Shown: piece after piece, positions 1 through 6,398 of the stretch | Layout of the letters: every line of letters begins with the position of its first letter | Position numbering within the stretch: position 1 is the stretch's first letter | Assembly (NCBI GenBank): GCA_016302015.1 | Contig: JAEDOJ010000019.1 | Location: 1 to 14,058 of the forward strand | DNA length: 14,058 nucleotides | From: Oscillospiraceae bacterium | GTDB taxonomy: Bacteria; Bacillota_A; Clostridia; Oscillospirales; Oscillospiraceae | Reading direction: 5' to 3' | Notes under the pieces: model-generated | Told to the model about the DNA's origin: nothing | Databases searched by the model: none | What the model saw: only the letters and a program-made list of their open reading frames with translations | Made by a program: the position numbers and the translations under genes

Positions 1-654
1 GCGGTGATCGACTGCGATTTGCAGCATCCGCCGGAGAAGCTGGTGGAGATGTACCGCCTGTGGGAAACCGGCGTGGAGGTCATCGAGGGCGTGAAGTCGG
101 ATCGGGGCAGGGAGAGCCTTGCCCATAAGGCCTCTGCCGCCCTGTTCTATTCCCTGATCAGCCGGGCGACGAAGGTGGATATGTCCAGAGCCTCCGACTT
201 TAAGCTGTTGGACCGGAAGGCTGTGAACGTGATTCTCACCATGCGGGAAAAGCGGGCCTTTTTCCGGGCGCTGTCCTCCTGGGTGGGCTTCCGTACCGGG
301 GAGGTTTCCTATGAGGTTCGGGAGCGGACGGCGGGTGAGTCCAAGTGGTCCACCTGGTCTCTCATGAAGTATGCGGTGTCCAATATCACCGCCTTTACGT
401 CGGTGCCTCTGCATCTGGTCACGATTTTCGGCGTGGTGACCCTGTTGGTTTCCGTGGTTCTGGGCATTACCGCCCTGGTGCAGAAATTTATGGGCATTGC
501 CCTGGGCGGCTTTACCACGGTGATCATCCTGCTGCTTTTCCTGGGCAGTCTGATTATGATCAGCCTGGGAATTATCGGCTATTATGTAGGCAATATTTAC
601 GAGGAAATCAAGGATCGTCCACGGTATATCGTTGCGGATACCTGTGGGGAATAA
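1..654 (+). CDS. Glycosyltransferase family 2, GtrB/DPM1-like, 5' partial
   Basis: The reading frame is open from base 1, so the gene begins upstream of the window; the GTG at 4 is an internal codon. The visible 217 residues open with the metal/nucleotide-binding segment D-C-D-LQHPPE, matching the DxD-LQ-PPE motif of polyprenyl-phosphate glycosyltransferases (DPM1, GtrB, YkcC). The family moves a sugar from a nucleotide donor to undecaprenyl phosphate at the cytoplasmic face of the membrane. Two hydrophobic segments near the C-terminus (roughly visible residues 135-160 and 170-198) fit the paired membrane helices of GtrB-type enzymes, followed by the usual basic tail (EEIKDRPRY). The sugar substrate cannot be told from this fragment. 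A hairpin overlaps the TAA stop. The gene runs convergent with the eut operon and is probably unrelated to it. Confidence 0.85.
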   Translation, partial: AVIDCDLQHPPEKLVEMYRLWETGVEVIEGVKSDRGRESLAHKASAALFYSLISRATKVDMSRASDFKLLDRKAVNVILTMREKRAFFRALSSWVGFRTGEVSYEVRERTAGESKWSTWSLMKYAVSNITAFTSVPLHLVTIFGVVTLLVSVVLGITALVQKFMGIALGGFTTVIILLLFLGSLIMISLGIIGYYVGNIYEEIKDRPRYIVADTCGE

Positions 655-674
655 GGGGCTGATTGCAGTCCCTT
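653..674 (+). other. Hairpin at the glycosyltransferase stop codon
   Basis: AAGGGGCTG and CAGTCCCTT can pair over nine positions (one G-U) around an ATTG loop, starting on the last bases of the stop codon. No T-run follows directly; the nearest is TTTTT at 694-698. By itself this is therefore a weak terminator. Its stem nearly matches the stem of the terminator at 914-935, so the two hairpins frame the repeat region between them. Confidence 0.5.
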
Positions 675-708
675 CAGCGTGTAGAAGAATCTGTTTTTAC
701 AGTGCTCT

Positions 709-880
709 AAAGGCTCCCTTGTGCAAAGGGAGCTGGCACGGCACAGGCCGTGACTGAGGGATTGTGCTGCGAATAGTTTCGATTTTCCCGGAAGTCGGGT
801 GAGAATCCTCAGATTTTCCTTCGTCAACCCCTCCGGGTCACCCATGGGTGACCCACCTCCCCTGTGTAAGGGGAGGCTTT
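709..880. repeat. MITE-like palindromic intergenic repeat, about 172 bp
   Basis: The ends are imperfect inverted repeats: AAAGGCTCCCTTGTGC on the left and, read on the opposite strand, AAAGCCTCCCCTTACAC on the right. Each end folds on itself: GGCTCCCTT/AAGGGAGCT (712-734) and CCTCCCCT/AGGGGAGG (856-876). Inside are another hairpin, CACGGC-acag-GCCGTG (738-753), and a perfect 20-bp palindrome at 835-854. The 7-base word GAATCTG lies on both sides (687-693 and 890-896) as a possible footprint of insertion. There is no coding capacity. The pattern resembles the non-autonomous repeats scattered between genes in Faecalibacterium and related Ruminococcaceae; that match is from memory. The gene-free stretch 655-923 holds this repeat and the flanking hairpins, and nothing else that I can see. 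Confidence 0.6.
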
Positions 881-913
881 GCCTTGTGCGAATCTGACGC
901 TTTTTCAACAGTG

Positions 914-942
914 AAGGGGCTGGCTACAGCCCCTTATTTTTT
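914..942 (+). terminator. Rho-independent terminator, + strand, overlapping the eutH end
   Basis: A perfect 9-bp stem, AAGGGGCTG/CAGCCCCTT, with a GCTA loop is followed on the + strand by A and six Ts (937-942). It would stop transcription arriving from the glycosyltransferase side. The eutH stop codon lies in the loop and first loop-side bases, so the T-run lies over eutH codons. On the minus strand the same hairpin follows eutH but has no T-run after it, so any effect there would be weaker or would be 3' end protection. Confidence 0.7.
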
Positions 943-2003
943 GTCAGCAGCAGAGCTGCGCCCACGGCGGCAACGCCTGCGGACAGCTTCGCCACGATCA
1001 CAGGCCCCAGCATGGAGGGGTCAACCCCGGCGGTAAAGCCCAGATGATCCCCAAAAACAAAGGCGGCGGGGACGGCAAAGGCCACGTTCAGGATTTTTCC
1101 CCGCCCGTCCATGTCCTTCATCATCCCGAACATGGGGATGGAGTTGGCCAGACTGGCCACCATGCCTGCGGCGGCGGTGTCGTTGATGCCCAGCAGCCCT
1201 CCCAGCTTCATCAGAGGCTTGCGGAAGAGCTTTGTAACGACGTAGACCAGAGGGAAGGCGCCTGCCAGGACAAAGCCGATGCCTGCCACCACCTCCACCC
1301 CCTCAGACAGAGGCGCCATGCCGGGGATCAGGACGATGCCGGTGAGCTCCTGAAAGACCGCCGCCCCCAGACCAAGGGTGATTACCGCCAAAACACCTTT
1401 TCCAAAGAGAATAAACCCTCGAATCATGGCGTTTTCGAAAAGCCACAGCCCAAGACCGATCAGAACTGCCACCAAAACAATGGGAATCAGGTTCCGCAGA
1501 ACCATCAGGACGGGAAAACCCGCTGTCAGACCGCCGAGGAAGGCACCCAGAGGAATGGCAAGGATTCCCGCCAGGACGCCTTTGGCTAAGGCGGGGCGAT
1601 CCTCCTCCCGGATGATGCCCAGCGCCACGGGAATGGTGAAGACCACCGTGGCGCCCAGCATGGAGCCGATGATCAGACCGCCGAACTGCCCGGCCTCTCT
1701 GGTCTGGGCCAGCTCAAAGGCCAGGGGGGCGCCGCCCATGTCGTTTGCCAGAATCGTCCCGGCGAACATGGCGGGGTCTGCCCCCAGAAACCCGTAGACG
1801 GGCACCAGCACCGGGCGAAGCAGGGTGGCAAGCACCGGCGCAAGGGAAAGAATTCCCAGCATGGACAGCGCCAGTGCGCCGATGGCCAGAATTCCCTCCT
1901 CAAACTGCTTTCCCAGACCCAGCCGGGAGCCGAAAATCCGGTCTAAGGCGCCCATAATCATAAAAATCGCCATGAGCCATAAAATTACAGTATCAACGGA
2001 CAT
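924..2003 (-). CDS. eutH: EutH, ethanolamine permease
   Basis: A 359-residue, very hydrophobic inner-membrane protein with about ten predicted helices from end to end. The sequence follows the EutH family: an N-terminal helix with MGALDRIFG, the segment ILANDMGGAPLAFELA (around 86-101), and the late segment SIPMFGMMKDMDGRGK followed by FVFGDHLGFTAG. EutH proteins move ethanolamine into the cell and matter when the protonated substrate cannot diffuse in. The protein is somewhat shorter than the enteric one, at a size I believe is usual in Bacillota. The ATG at 2003 has an AGGAG upstream (2013-2017), and the start lies inside the last codons of eutN (11-base overlap), implying coupled translation. 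It is the last gene of the operon; its TAG stop lies in the loop of a hairpin. Confidence 0.93.
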   Translation of the reverse strand: MSVDTVILWLMAIFMIMGALDRIFGSRLGLGKQFEEGILAIGALALSMLGILSLAPVLATLLRPVLVPVYGFLGADPAMFAGTILANDMGGAPLAFELAQTREAGQFGGLIIGSMLGATVVFTIPVALGIIREEDRPALAKGVLAGILAIPLGAFLGGLTAGFPVLMVLRNLIPIVLVAVLIGLGLWLFENAMIRGFILFGKGVLAVITLGLGAAVFQELTGIVLIPGMAPLSEGVEVVAGIGFVLAGAFPLVYVVTKLFRKPLMKLGGLLGINDTAAAGMVASLANSIPMFGMMKDMDGRGKILNVAFAVPAAFVFGDHLGFTAGVDPSMLGPVIVAKLSAGVAAVGAALLLTKNKGL

Positions 2004-2244
2004 GGGCAGTCTCTCCTGTTCCGTCTAAAATTCCCACAATGGCGGCGTCAATGGGGACGGCGGCATTCTCAATTCGGGCGGCGCTGCCGGTGGACAGGAT
2101 CACCGGATCTCCCGTCCCCGCCCCGACCAAATCCGCCGCAATAATCTCCTTGCCCTCTGTCCGTACCCGCAGAAGGATCTGTCCCGTCAAGGCGGGACAT
2201 TTTTTTGTCGCCCAGACGCAGCCGGTGACCGTACCGATTCTCAT
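1993..2244 (-). CDS. eutN: EutN, BMC-P shell vertex protein
   Basis: An 83-residue member of the EutN/CcmL family, whose pentamers cap the vertices of the microcompartment shell. It starts MRIGTVTGCVWATKK, the usual first strand of the family (G-x-V-x-G-x-V-x-x-T-x-K), and keeps a conserved core with DLVGAGTGDPVILSTGSAAR and the closing AAIVGILD. It is a little shorter than the enteric EutN (about 95). The ATG at 2244 overlaps the stop of the upstream gene (ATGA). A longer open frame in the same phase reaches upstream to 2595, but that part is the antisense-like shadow of the neighbouring gene in another frame, and the EutN homology begins at this methionine. It overlaps eutH by 11 bases. Confidence 0.92.
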   Translation of the reverse strand: MRIGTVTGCVWATKKCPALTGQILLRVRTEGKEIIAADLVGAGTGDPVILSTGSAARIENAAVPIDAAIVGILDGTGETAHVR

Positions 2245-2705
2245 CCTTTTCCCTCCAGAATATCCCTTGCCAGGGGCGTCAGCCGCCCCTGTACCGGCAG
2301 ACCGGCCTCCAGCAGACGGCGAGCCTCCTGCGCGGTGATCAGTTTTTTCTCCTGCCGCCCCAGAGGCCGTACCCCCAATTGCTTCATCTGCCGCTCCGCG
2401 CCCACCAGCCGTGCCCAAAGCGCCCGATTGGCAGTCCGGGCGCAGGAGCGGTAGGTCAGACCCTCCTCCCAGACATAGACAGGAAGTCCCTTGAGCAGGG
2501 CGTCCAGACAGGCGTCGTCGGGAAAGCGCAGCAGCGCCCCGGCGTCCATGGAGCCGATGACCACGGCGGCATAGGGCGGTTGGTTTACATAACACCAGCC
2601 CAGAGGCTGAGGGGGTTCCTCCCCAATCAACAGGGCTGGCGGCAGTTGCTCCCTCTGCCGCCGCTGAACCTCCGCCAGAACCTGTTCCACCAAGTCTTCC
2701 CTCAT
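2241..2705 (-). CDS. Uncharacterised eut-operon protein (154 aa)
   Basis: I do not recognise a defined enzyme here. A conserved protein of unknown function occurs in this slot of non-proteobacterial eut operons, between the phosphotransacylase and EutN, and this is probably it. Residues 1-20 (MREDLVEQVLAEVQRRQREQ) form a likely amphipathic helix like the encapsulation peptides on EutC and PduL. The next part reads like an alpha/beta nucleotide- or flavin-binding fold: strand ALLIGEE (24-30), then YAAVVIGSMDAGALLRFPDD (45-64), then GLPVYVWEEGLTYR. The basic C-terminal half carries RQMKQLGVRPLG and an EARRLLEAG helix. It overlaps both neighbours by ATGA (2702-2705 and 2241-2244), so it is translated with them. 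A role in cofactor handling inside the shell is possible but unproven. Confidence 0.8.
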   Translation of the reverse strand: MREDLVEQVLAEVQRRQREQLPPALLIGEEPPQPLGWCYVNQPPYAAVVIGSMDAGALLRFPDDACLDALLKGLPVYVWEEGLTYRSCARTANRALWARLVGAERQMKQLGVRPLGRQEKKLITAQEARRLLEAGLPVQGRLTPLARDILEGKG

Positions 2706-3304
2706 AAAATCATCCCCAGATCTCCTGCCTGAAAGCCGCAGGCGTTGGCCTCGTCATAATCCAGATGGACGCAGGTGCGGAAATCGGGACGAATCCGGAC
2801 GGGCACCTGCTCAAAAACCACAGGCCGCCGGGTCAGGGTCTGAACCTTGACCAGATCTCCGTCGGACAGCTTCCGCAGGGCTCCGTCCTCCGGGGACATA
2901 TGAATGTGCCGCTGGGCCACAATGACCCCGGAGGTGAGCGTCCAGACGCCCCGGTGGGAGACCAGTTGAATTCCCGGGGTGTTTTCAATCTGACCGCTGA
3001 GCCGCACGGGGGGCTTGAGACCCAGGGTTACGCAGTCTGTCAGGGACAGCTCCACCTGACAGGCCTTTCGTTCCGGCCCCAGCACCGCCACATGGTCCAG
3101 CCGGCCCTTTGGAGTGACCAGACTGACCCGCTGGTGGGAGAGAAACTGACCCGGCTGGGAAAGGGGACGTTTTTCCGTCAGCCGCTGGCCGAAGAGAGCC
3201 AGAGCGGCCTCTTCGGTGAGATGGACGTGACGGCCGGAGGCCTCCAATTCAATAAACAGCCGCTGCTGCAGCGCCGCGGTGACCTGATCGATGAGCTTGT
3301 CCAT
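2702..3304 (-). CDS. pduL: PduL-type phosphotransacylase (phosphate acetyltransferase)
   Basis: The enzyme converts acetyl-CoA and phosphate to acetyl phosphate and CoA, so CoA is recycled within the microcompartment while EutE uses it. The 200-residue protein has the PduL metal-ligand pattern in both halves: SGRHVHLT (His26, His28), QRHIHMSPED (His133, His135) and HLDYDEANA (His180 with Glu185). It is unrelated to the Pta-type EutD of enterics. Residues 1-16, MDKLIDQVTAALQQRL, form an amphipathic helix before the first ligand motif and resemble an encapsulation peptide, as known for PduL. The ATG at 3304 is 8-10 bases from an AAGGAG that overlaps the eutT stop. Genome pipelines may call it eutD or a phosphate propanoyltransferase; acetyl is favoured here because of the operon. 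Confidence 0.92.
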   Translation of the reverse strand: MDKLIDQVTAALQQRLFIELEASGRHVHLTEEAALALFGQRLTEKRPLSQPGQFLSHQRVSLVTPKGRLDHVAVLGPERKACQVELSLTDCVTLGLKPPVRLSGQIENTPGIQLVSHRGVWTLTSGVIVAQRHIHMSPEDGALRKLSDGDLVKVQTLTRRPVVFEQVPVRIRPDFRTCVHLDYDEANACGFQAGDLGMIL

Positions 3305-3314
3305 GACATCCTCC

Positions 3315-3995
3315 TTACAATTTTCCTGCCTTGCAGCGGATCATCAGAATCCAGCACAGGCTGGACAGGCGGTTCAGCGCCTGTACCATATCCGGCCGGG
3401 TGGATTTCCCCTCCCTGTCCGCGAAGGCATTGCAGCAGGCCAGCTCCGCCTGACGGATTCGTGTCCGCAGGAGATTCAGCCGGAGCAGCTCCGGCTTGTC
3501 CTCCCGGCTGGGCATGAAATGGGGCTGACCGTAATACTTTTCCGGGTGATGGCTGTGCTCCCGAAGCTGGGCGGCGTTGAGGCCGCAGAGGACGGCCTCC
3601 TGCACCGGCTCGTTCAGCACGTCGCAGCGAATGAGAGACCGCACATAGTCCAGCATTTCCTGCAGCGGCTGGCTCAGGCTTTGGGGACACTGAGCCTGAC
3701 AGATCAGGATTTCCGCCTCCACCAGATCGATCATTCCCCGGAAGGCGATCCGGGGATGGGTTTTGGGAACCAGCACATTTCCATGCAGATGGGTCAGCTC
3801 CTCCGGCTTTTCCGTAAATTCTCCTCCGAAGAGGGTGGTGTAGGTGCCCTGACCGGGCTTGACCACGGCGATGCCTTCAGAGCGCAGCCAGTCCTGTGCC
3901 GAAGGGGTCAGACGATCCCCCTCCGCCAGAGGAAAGACCCGCTTGCCCTCCCGGTTCCGTACCCCCGCCCGGACGCTTTCCTCCGTGTACAGCAT
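3315..3995 (-). CDS. eutT: EutT, ATP:cob(I)alamin adenosyltransferase
   Basis: EutT makes adenosylcobalamin, the cofactor of EutBC. The 226-residue protein follows the enteric enzyme along its length: GDRLTPSAQDWL (26-37), ELTHLHGNVLVPKTHPRIAFRG (the THL...PR..FR segment, 66-87), an EPVQEA stretch, LLRLNLLRTRIRQAE, and RPDMVQALNRLSS near the end. It is shorter than the E. coli protein (about 267). The stretch before ELTHL (about 50-65) has no cysteine, so the HX11CCX2C metal motif of the enteric enzyme is absent. Metal-independent EutT proteins of this kind have been described in Listeria and other Bacillota. The start ATG shares a base with the eutM stop (TGATG), so translation is likely coupled. 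Confidence 0.92.
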   Translation of the reverse strand: MLYTEESVRAGVRNREGKRVFPLAEGDRLTPSAQDWLRSEGIAVVKPGQGTYTTLFGGEFTEKPEELTHLHGNVLVPKTHPRIAFRGMIDLVEAEILICQAQCPQSLSQPLQEMLDYVRSLIRCDVLNEPVQEAVLCGLNAAQLREHSHHPEKYYGQPHFMPSREDKPELLRLNLLRTRIRQAELACCNAFADREGKSTRPDMVQALNRLSSLCWILMIRCKAGKL

Positions 3996-4294
3996 CAGGC
4001 GGTGGGACTGCCGGTCTCACGGCCCCGGGGAAGAATTGCGTCCACCTCCGTGTGGGGTCTGGGGATGACGTGGACGGAGATCAGCTCGCCCACCTTTTCC
4101 GCTGCGGCGGCTCCGGCGTCCGTTGCGGCCTTTACCGCGCCTACGTCGCCCCGTACCATCACGGTAACCAGACCGCCTCCCACCTGTTCCTTGCCCACAA
4201 GCTGGACGTTTGCCGCCTTGACCATTGCGTCGGCGGCTTCAATTGCCCCGACCAGACCTCTGGTTTCTACCATACCCAGTGCGTTTGTGTTCAT
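3995..4294 (-). CDS. eutM: EutM, BMC-H hexameric shell protein
   Basis: A 99-residue single-domain BMC-H protein whose hexamers tile the shell facets. It is nearly textbook: [20 protein letters not shown] (5-24), the pore-region segment [18 protein letters not shown] (34-51), [16 protein letters not shown], and [10 protein letters not shown]. It is the only BMC-H gene in the window. I chose the ATG at 4294, seven bases after GGAGGT (4302-4307). The ATG at 4309 overlaps that Shine-Dalgarno sequence itself and is unlikely; the ATG at 4297 is possible and would add one residue. The gene sits 18 bases after eutE and overlaps eutT by one base. Confidence 0.94.
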   Translation of the reverse strand: MNTNALGMVETRGLVGAIEAADAMVKAANVQLVGKEQVGGGLVTVMVRGDVGAVKAATDAGAAAAEKVGELISVHVIPRPHTEVDAILPRGRETGSPTA

Positions 4295-4312
4295 CATCGT
4301 TACCTCCATGAT

Positions 4313-5740
4313 TTAATGTTGCAGCCTGCGCAGAATTTCCTGCGCCAGTGTGTCAATGAGCCCATCGTCTGCCGGAGGGGAAGGGGAGACCTCCCCGGCG
4401 TCCCATGCCACCCGGCGAAGGTTGATCAGATCCAGCGGGCCGATGTTGTTGGAGGAGGAGCTTCCTCCAACGGCGCCGCAGCCCAGCGTCAGCGCCGGGA
4501 ACAGATTGGTGGTCAGACCGATGCCTCCGAGGGAGGCGGGGGTGTTCACCAGAAAACGGGACACGGGAATTTCCAGGGCGAACCGGCGGATCACCGCCTC
4601 GTCCCGGGCATGAATGGCGAAGGTGTGACCGGCGCCCTCTCCCAAAAGCACCTCAATGGAGCGGCGGAGAATGCTGTCCTCATCCTTTTCCACAAACAAC
4701 GCCAAAATGGGACAGAGCTTTTCCCGGGAGTAGGGTCTGGTGGGCCCGGCCTCCGTTTCCCGTGCCAGCAGCACCTTTGTCGCCGGAGGAAGGGTCAGCC
4801 CGGCCATTGTGCCGATCTCCACCGGGGTTTTGCCCACAACCCTTGGGTTGATCGACCCGTCCGGCCGCAGCAGGAGGGCGGCAATTTTGGCTGCTTCCTC
4901 TTTGGACAGGAGGTAAGCCCCCTGCTTTTGGAATTCCTCCCGTACTTTTTGGGCGCAGCACTCCTCCACGATGACGCTCTGCTCCGAGGCGCAGACCGTG
5001 CCGTTGTCAAAGGTCTTGGAGCGGATGATCTTCCCCACCGCCTCCGGGATGTCCGCAGACCGGTGAATATAGGCCGGGCCGTTGCCCGCACCCACGCCGA
5101 TGGCGGGCTTGCCGCTGGAATAGGCGGCCTTGACCATAGCCCCGCCCCCGGTGGCAAGGATCAGCCGGGTGTGAGGATGACCCATCAATTCCCGCACCGC
5201 ATCCATGGTTGGCTGGGAAATGCAGCCGATGCAGCCCCGAGGCGCGCCTGCTTCCACAGCGGCCTTTTCCAGAAGGGCGGCGGTCTCCAGGGTGCAGTTC
5301 ACCGCATGGGGATGGGGGGAGAACACAATGGGACTGCCCGCCTTCAGGGCGATCATCGCCTTGTAGATGACGGTGGAGGTGGGATTGGTGGAGGGCACGA
5401 TGCCCGCAATCACCCCCACGGGAACTCCCACATCCCAGACCTTCTTTTCCCGATCCTCCCGGAGAATCCCAACGGTTTTCATGTCCTTGACGGCGTTCCA
5501 GACCCGTTCGGCGGCAAAACGGTTCTTTGCCTCCTTGTCGGCGGCGTTGCCGAAGCCCGTCTCCTCCACCGCCAGCCTGCCCAAACGGGGGGCATTGGCG
5601 CTGCCTGCCTGAGAAATGGCGTGGGCAATGGCGTCCAGCCTGGCCTGATCGAAGCGCCTCAGCGTCTGAAAGGCGGCCTCCGCCTTCTGCATCAGCAGGC
5701 GGGTTTCCTGACGGGAGCGTAGGTCTTTATCAAATTCCAT
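4313..5740 (-). CDS. eutE: EutE, CoA-acylating acetaldehyde dehydrogenase
   Basis: EutE oxidises acetaldehyde with NAD+ and CoA to acetyl-CoA inside the shell. The 475-residue sequence shows the aldehyde dehydrogenase fold: PSTNPTST in the cofactor domain, TRLILATGGGAMVKAAY with KPAIGVGAGNGP, and the catalytic segment FDNGTVCASEQS with Cys250. The later GGIGLTTNLFPALTLGCGAVGG is typical of EutE/PduP. The N-terminus (MEFDKDLRSRQETRLLMQKA) matches the clostridial form, not the enteric one that carries a leading targeting helix. Instead, the C-terminus has a Ser/Pro linker (SPSPPAD) and then DGLIDTLAQEILRRLQH, which looks like a C-terminal encapsulation peptide. The ATG has GGAGG five bases upstream (5746-5750), inside the end of eutL, which overlaps by 11 bases. 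Confidence 0.95.
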   Translation of the reverse strand: MEFDKDLRSRQETRLLMQKAEAAFQTLRRFDQARLDAIAHAISQAGSANAPRLGRLAVEETGFGNAADKEAKNRFAAERVWNAVKDMKTVGILREDREKKVWDVGVPVGVIAGIVPSTNPTSTVIYKAMIALKAGSPIVFSPHPHAVNCTLETAALLEKAAVEAGAPRGCIGCISQPTMDAVRELMGHPHTRLILATGGGAMVKAAYSSGKPAIGVGAGNGPAYIHRSADIPEAVGKIIRSKTFDNGTVCASEQSVIVEECCAQKVREEFQKQGAYLLSKEEAAKIAALLLRPDGSINPRVVGKTPVEIGTMAGLTLPPATKVLLARETEAGPTRPYSREKLCPILALFVEKDEDSILRRSIEVLLGEGAGHTFAIHARDEAVIRRFALEIPVSRFLVNTPASLGGIGLTTNLFPALTLGCGAVGGSSSSNNIGPLDLINLRRVAWDAGEVSPSPPADDGLIDTLAQEILRRLQH

Positions 5741-6398
5741 AGCTGCCTCCTGTTACAATTGGATTTGCCGCGATTTCCTCCACGGTCTGTGCAAAGGCGT
5801 CGCAGGCTGCGTTGCAGGCGGATTGGGTTCCGGTGAGGAGACCGCCTGCAAAATTGGTCTCCGTGGGGGGTGCGAAGAGGGTTTTTAATTCTACGTCCGA
5901 GGCCTTCAGGGCGGCGTCCAGCCCCACCGAGGCCTCCACCGGGGGAGCGATCAGATAGGCCAGAGGCTGACCTATGGGGATGTTTGCCAGCCCGGAAAGA
6001 AAGCTCCCGGTTCGGGCAACGCTGTGGGCCAGATAGACCACGTCCCCCTTGTCGTTGGCCTTGCGGAAGTGAAGGGTTTTCAGGCTGTCCACCAGGGCGG
6101 TAAGGCCGCTGGCCACCTCCGAAGGGTTCCGGCTGCCCAAAATACCGATTACCTCGCCTGCCAGAGCGGTGGAGGCGTTGGAAGCCCCTGCGTAGAGGCT
6201 TTTTCCGTAGACCACGGAGACGTTTGCCGCCTTTGTGGCCTCGTCCAGAGCGATATAGGTGGCGTCGTCGCAGTCTGTGGAGATGAAGCCCAGGGAACGG
6301 ACGTCCTTCGGAAAGCCGTAGGCCTTGCACAGAGCGGGACTGGCGTTGGCAATCGTCCGGAGGGCTAACACCCGCACAGGAATCCCTTCTCCCTTCAT
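5730..6398 (-). CDS. eutL: EutL, BMC-T trimeric shell protein
   Basis: A 222-residue tandem-domain shell protein, about the length of E. coli EutL (219). It forms trimers with a central pore that can open, a likely route for larger cofactors. Landmarks shared with EutL are VRSLGFISTDCDDATYIALDEATK in the first domain, VVYGKSLYAGASNAS, AGEVIGILG, and in the second domain ARTGSFLS, PLAYLIAPPVEASVGLDAALK, PPTETNFAGGLLTGTQSACNAACDAF. The ATG at 6398 overlaps the eutC stop by ATGA. The 3' end overlaps eutE and carries the eutE ribosome binding site. Confidence 0.95.
   Translation of the reverse strand: MKGEGIPVRVLALRTIANASPALCKAYGFPKDVRSLGFISTDCDDATYIALDEATKAANVSVVYGKSLYAGASNASTALAGEVIGILGSRNPSEVASGLTALVDSLKTLHFRKANDKGDVVYLAHSVARTGSFLSGLANIPIGQPLAYLIAPPVEASVGLDAALKASDVELKTLFAPPTETNFAGGLLTGTQSACNAACDAFAQTVEEIAANPIVTGGSYGI

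Noticed and set aside
2245..2595. Upstream extension of the eutN frame
   Set aside because: The stretch is low-complexity Arg/Gly/Ala sequence and is the shadow of the 154-residue gene; EutN homology and the ATGA overlap start at 2244.
3896..5722. Open frame of 608 codons on the + strand
   Set aside because: It lies opposite eutE, eutM and part of eutT, is rich in Gly, His and Arg, and has no recognisable domain; it is an antisense shadow of GC-rich genes.
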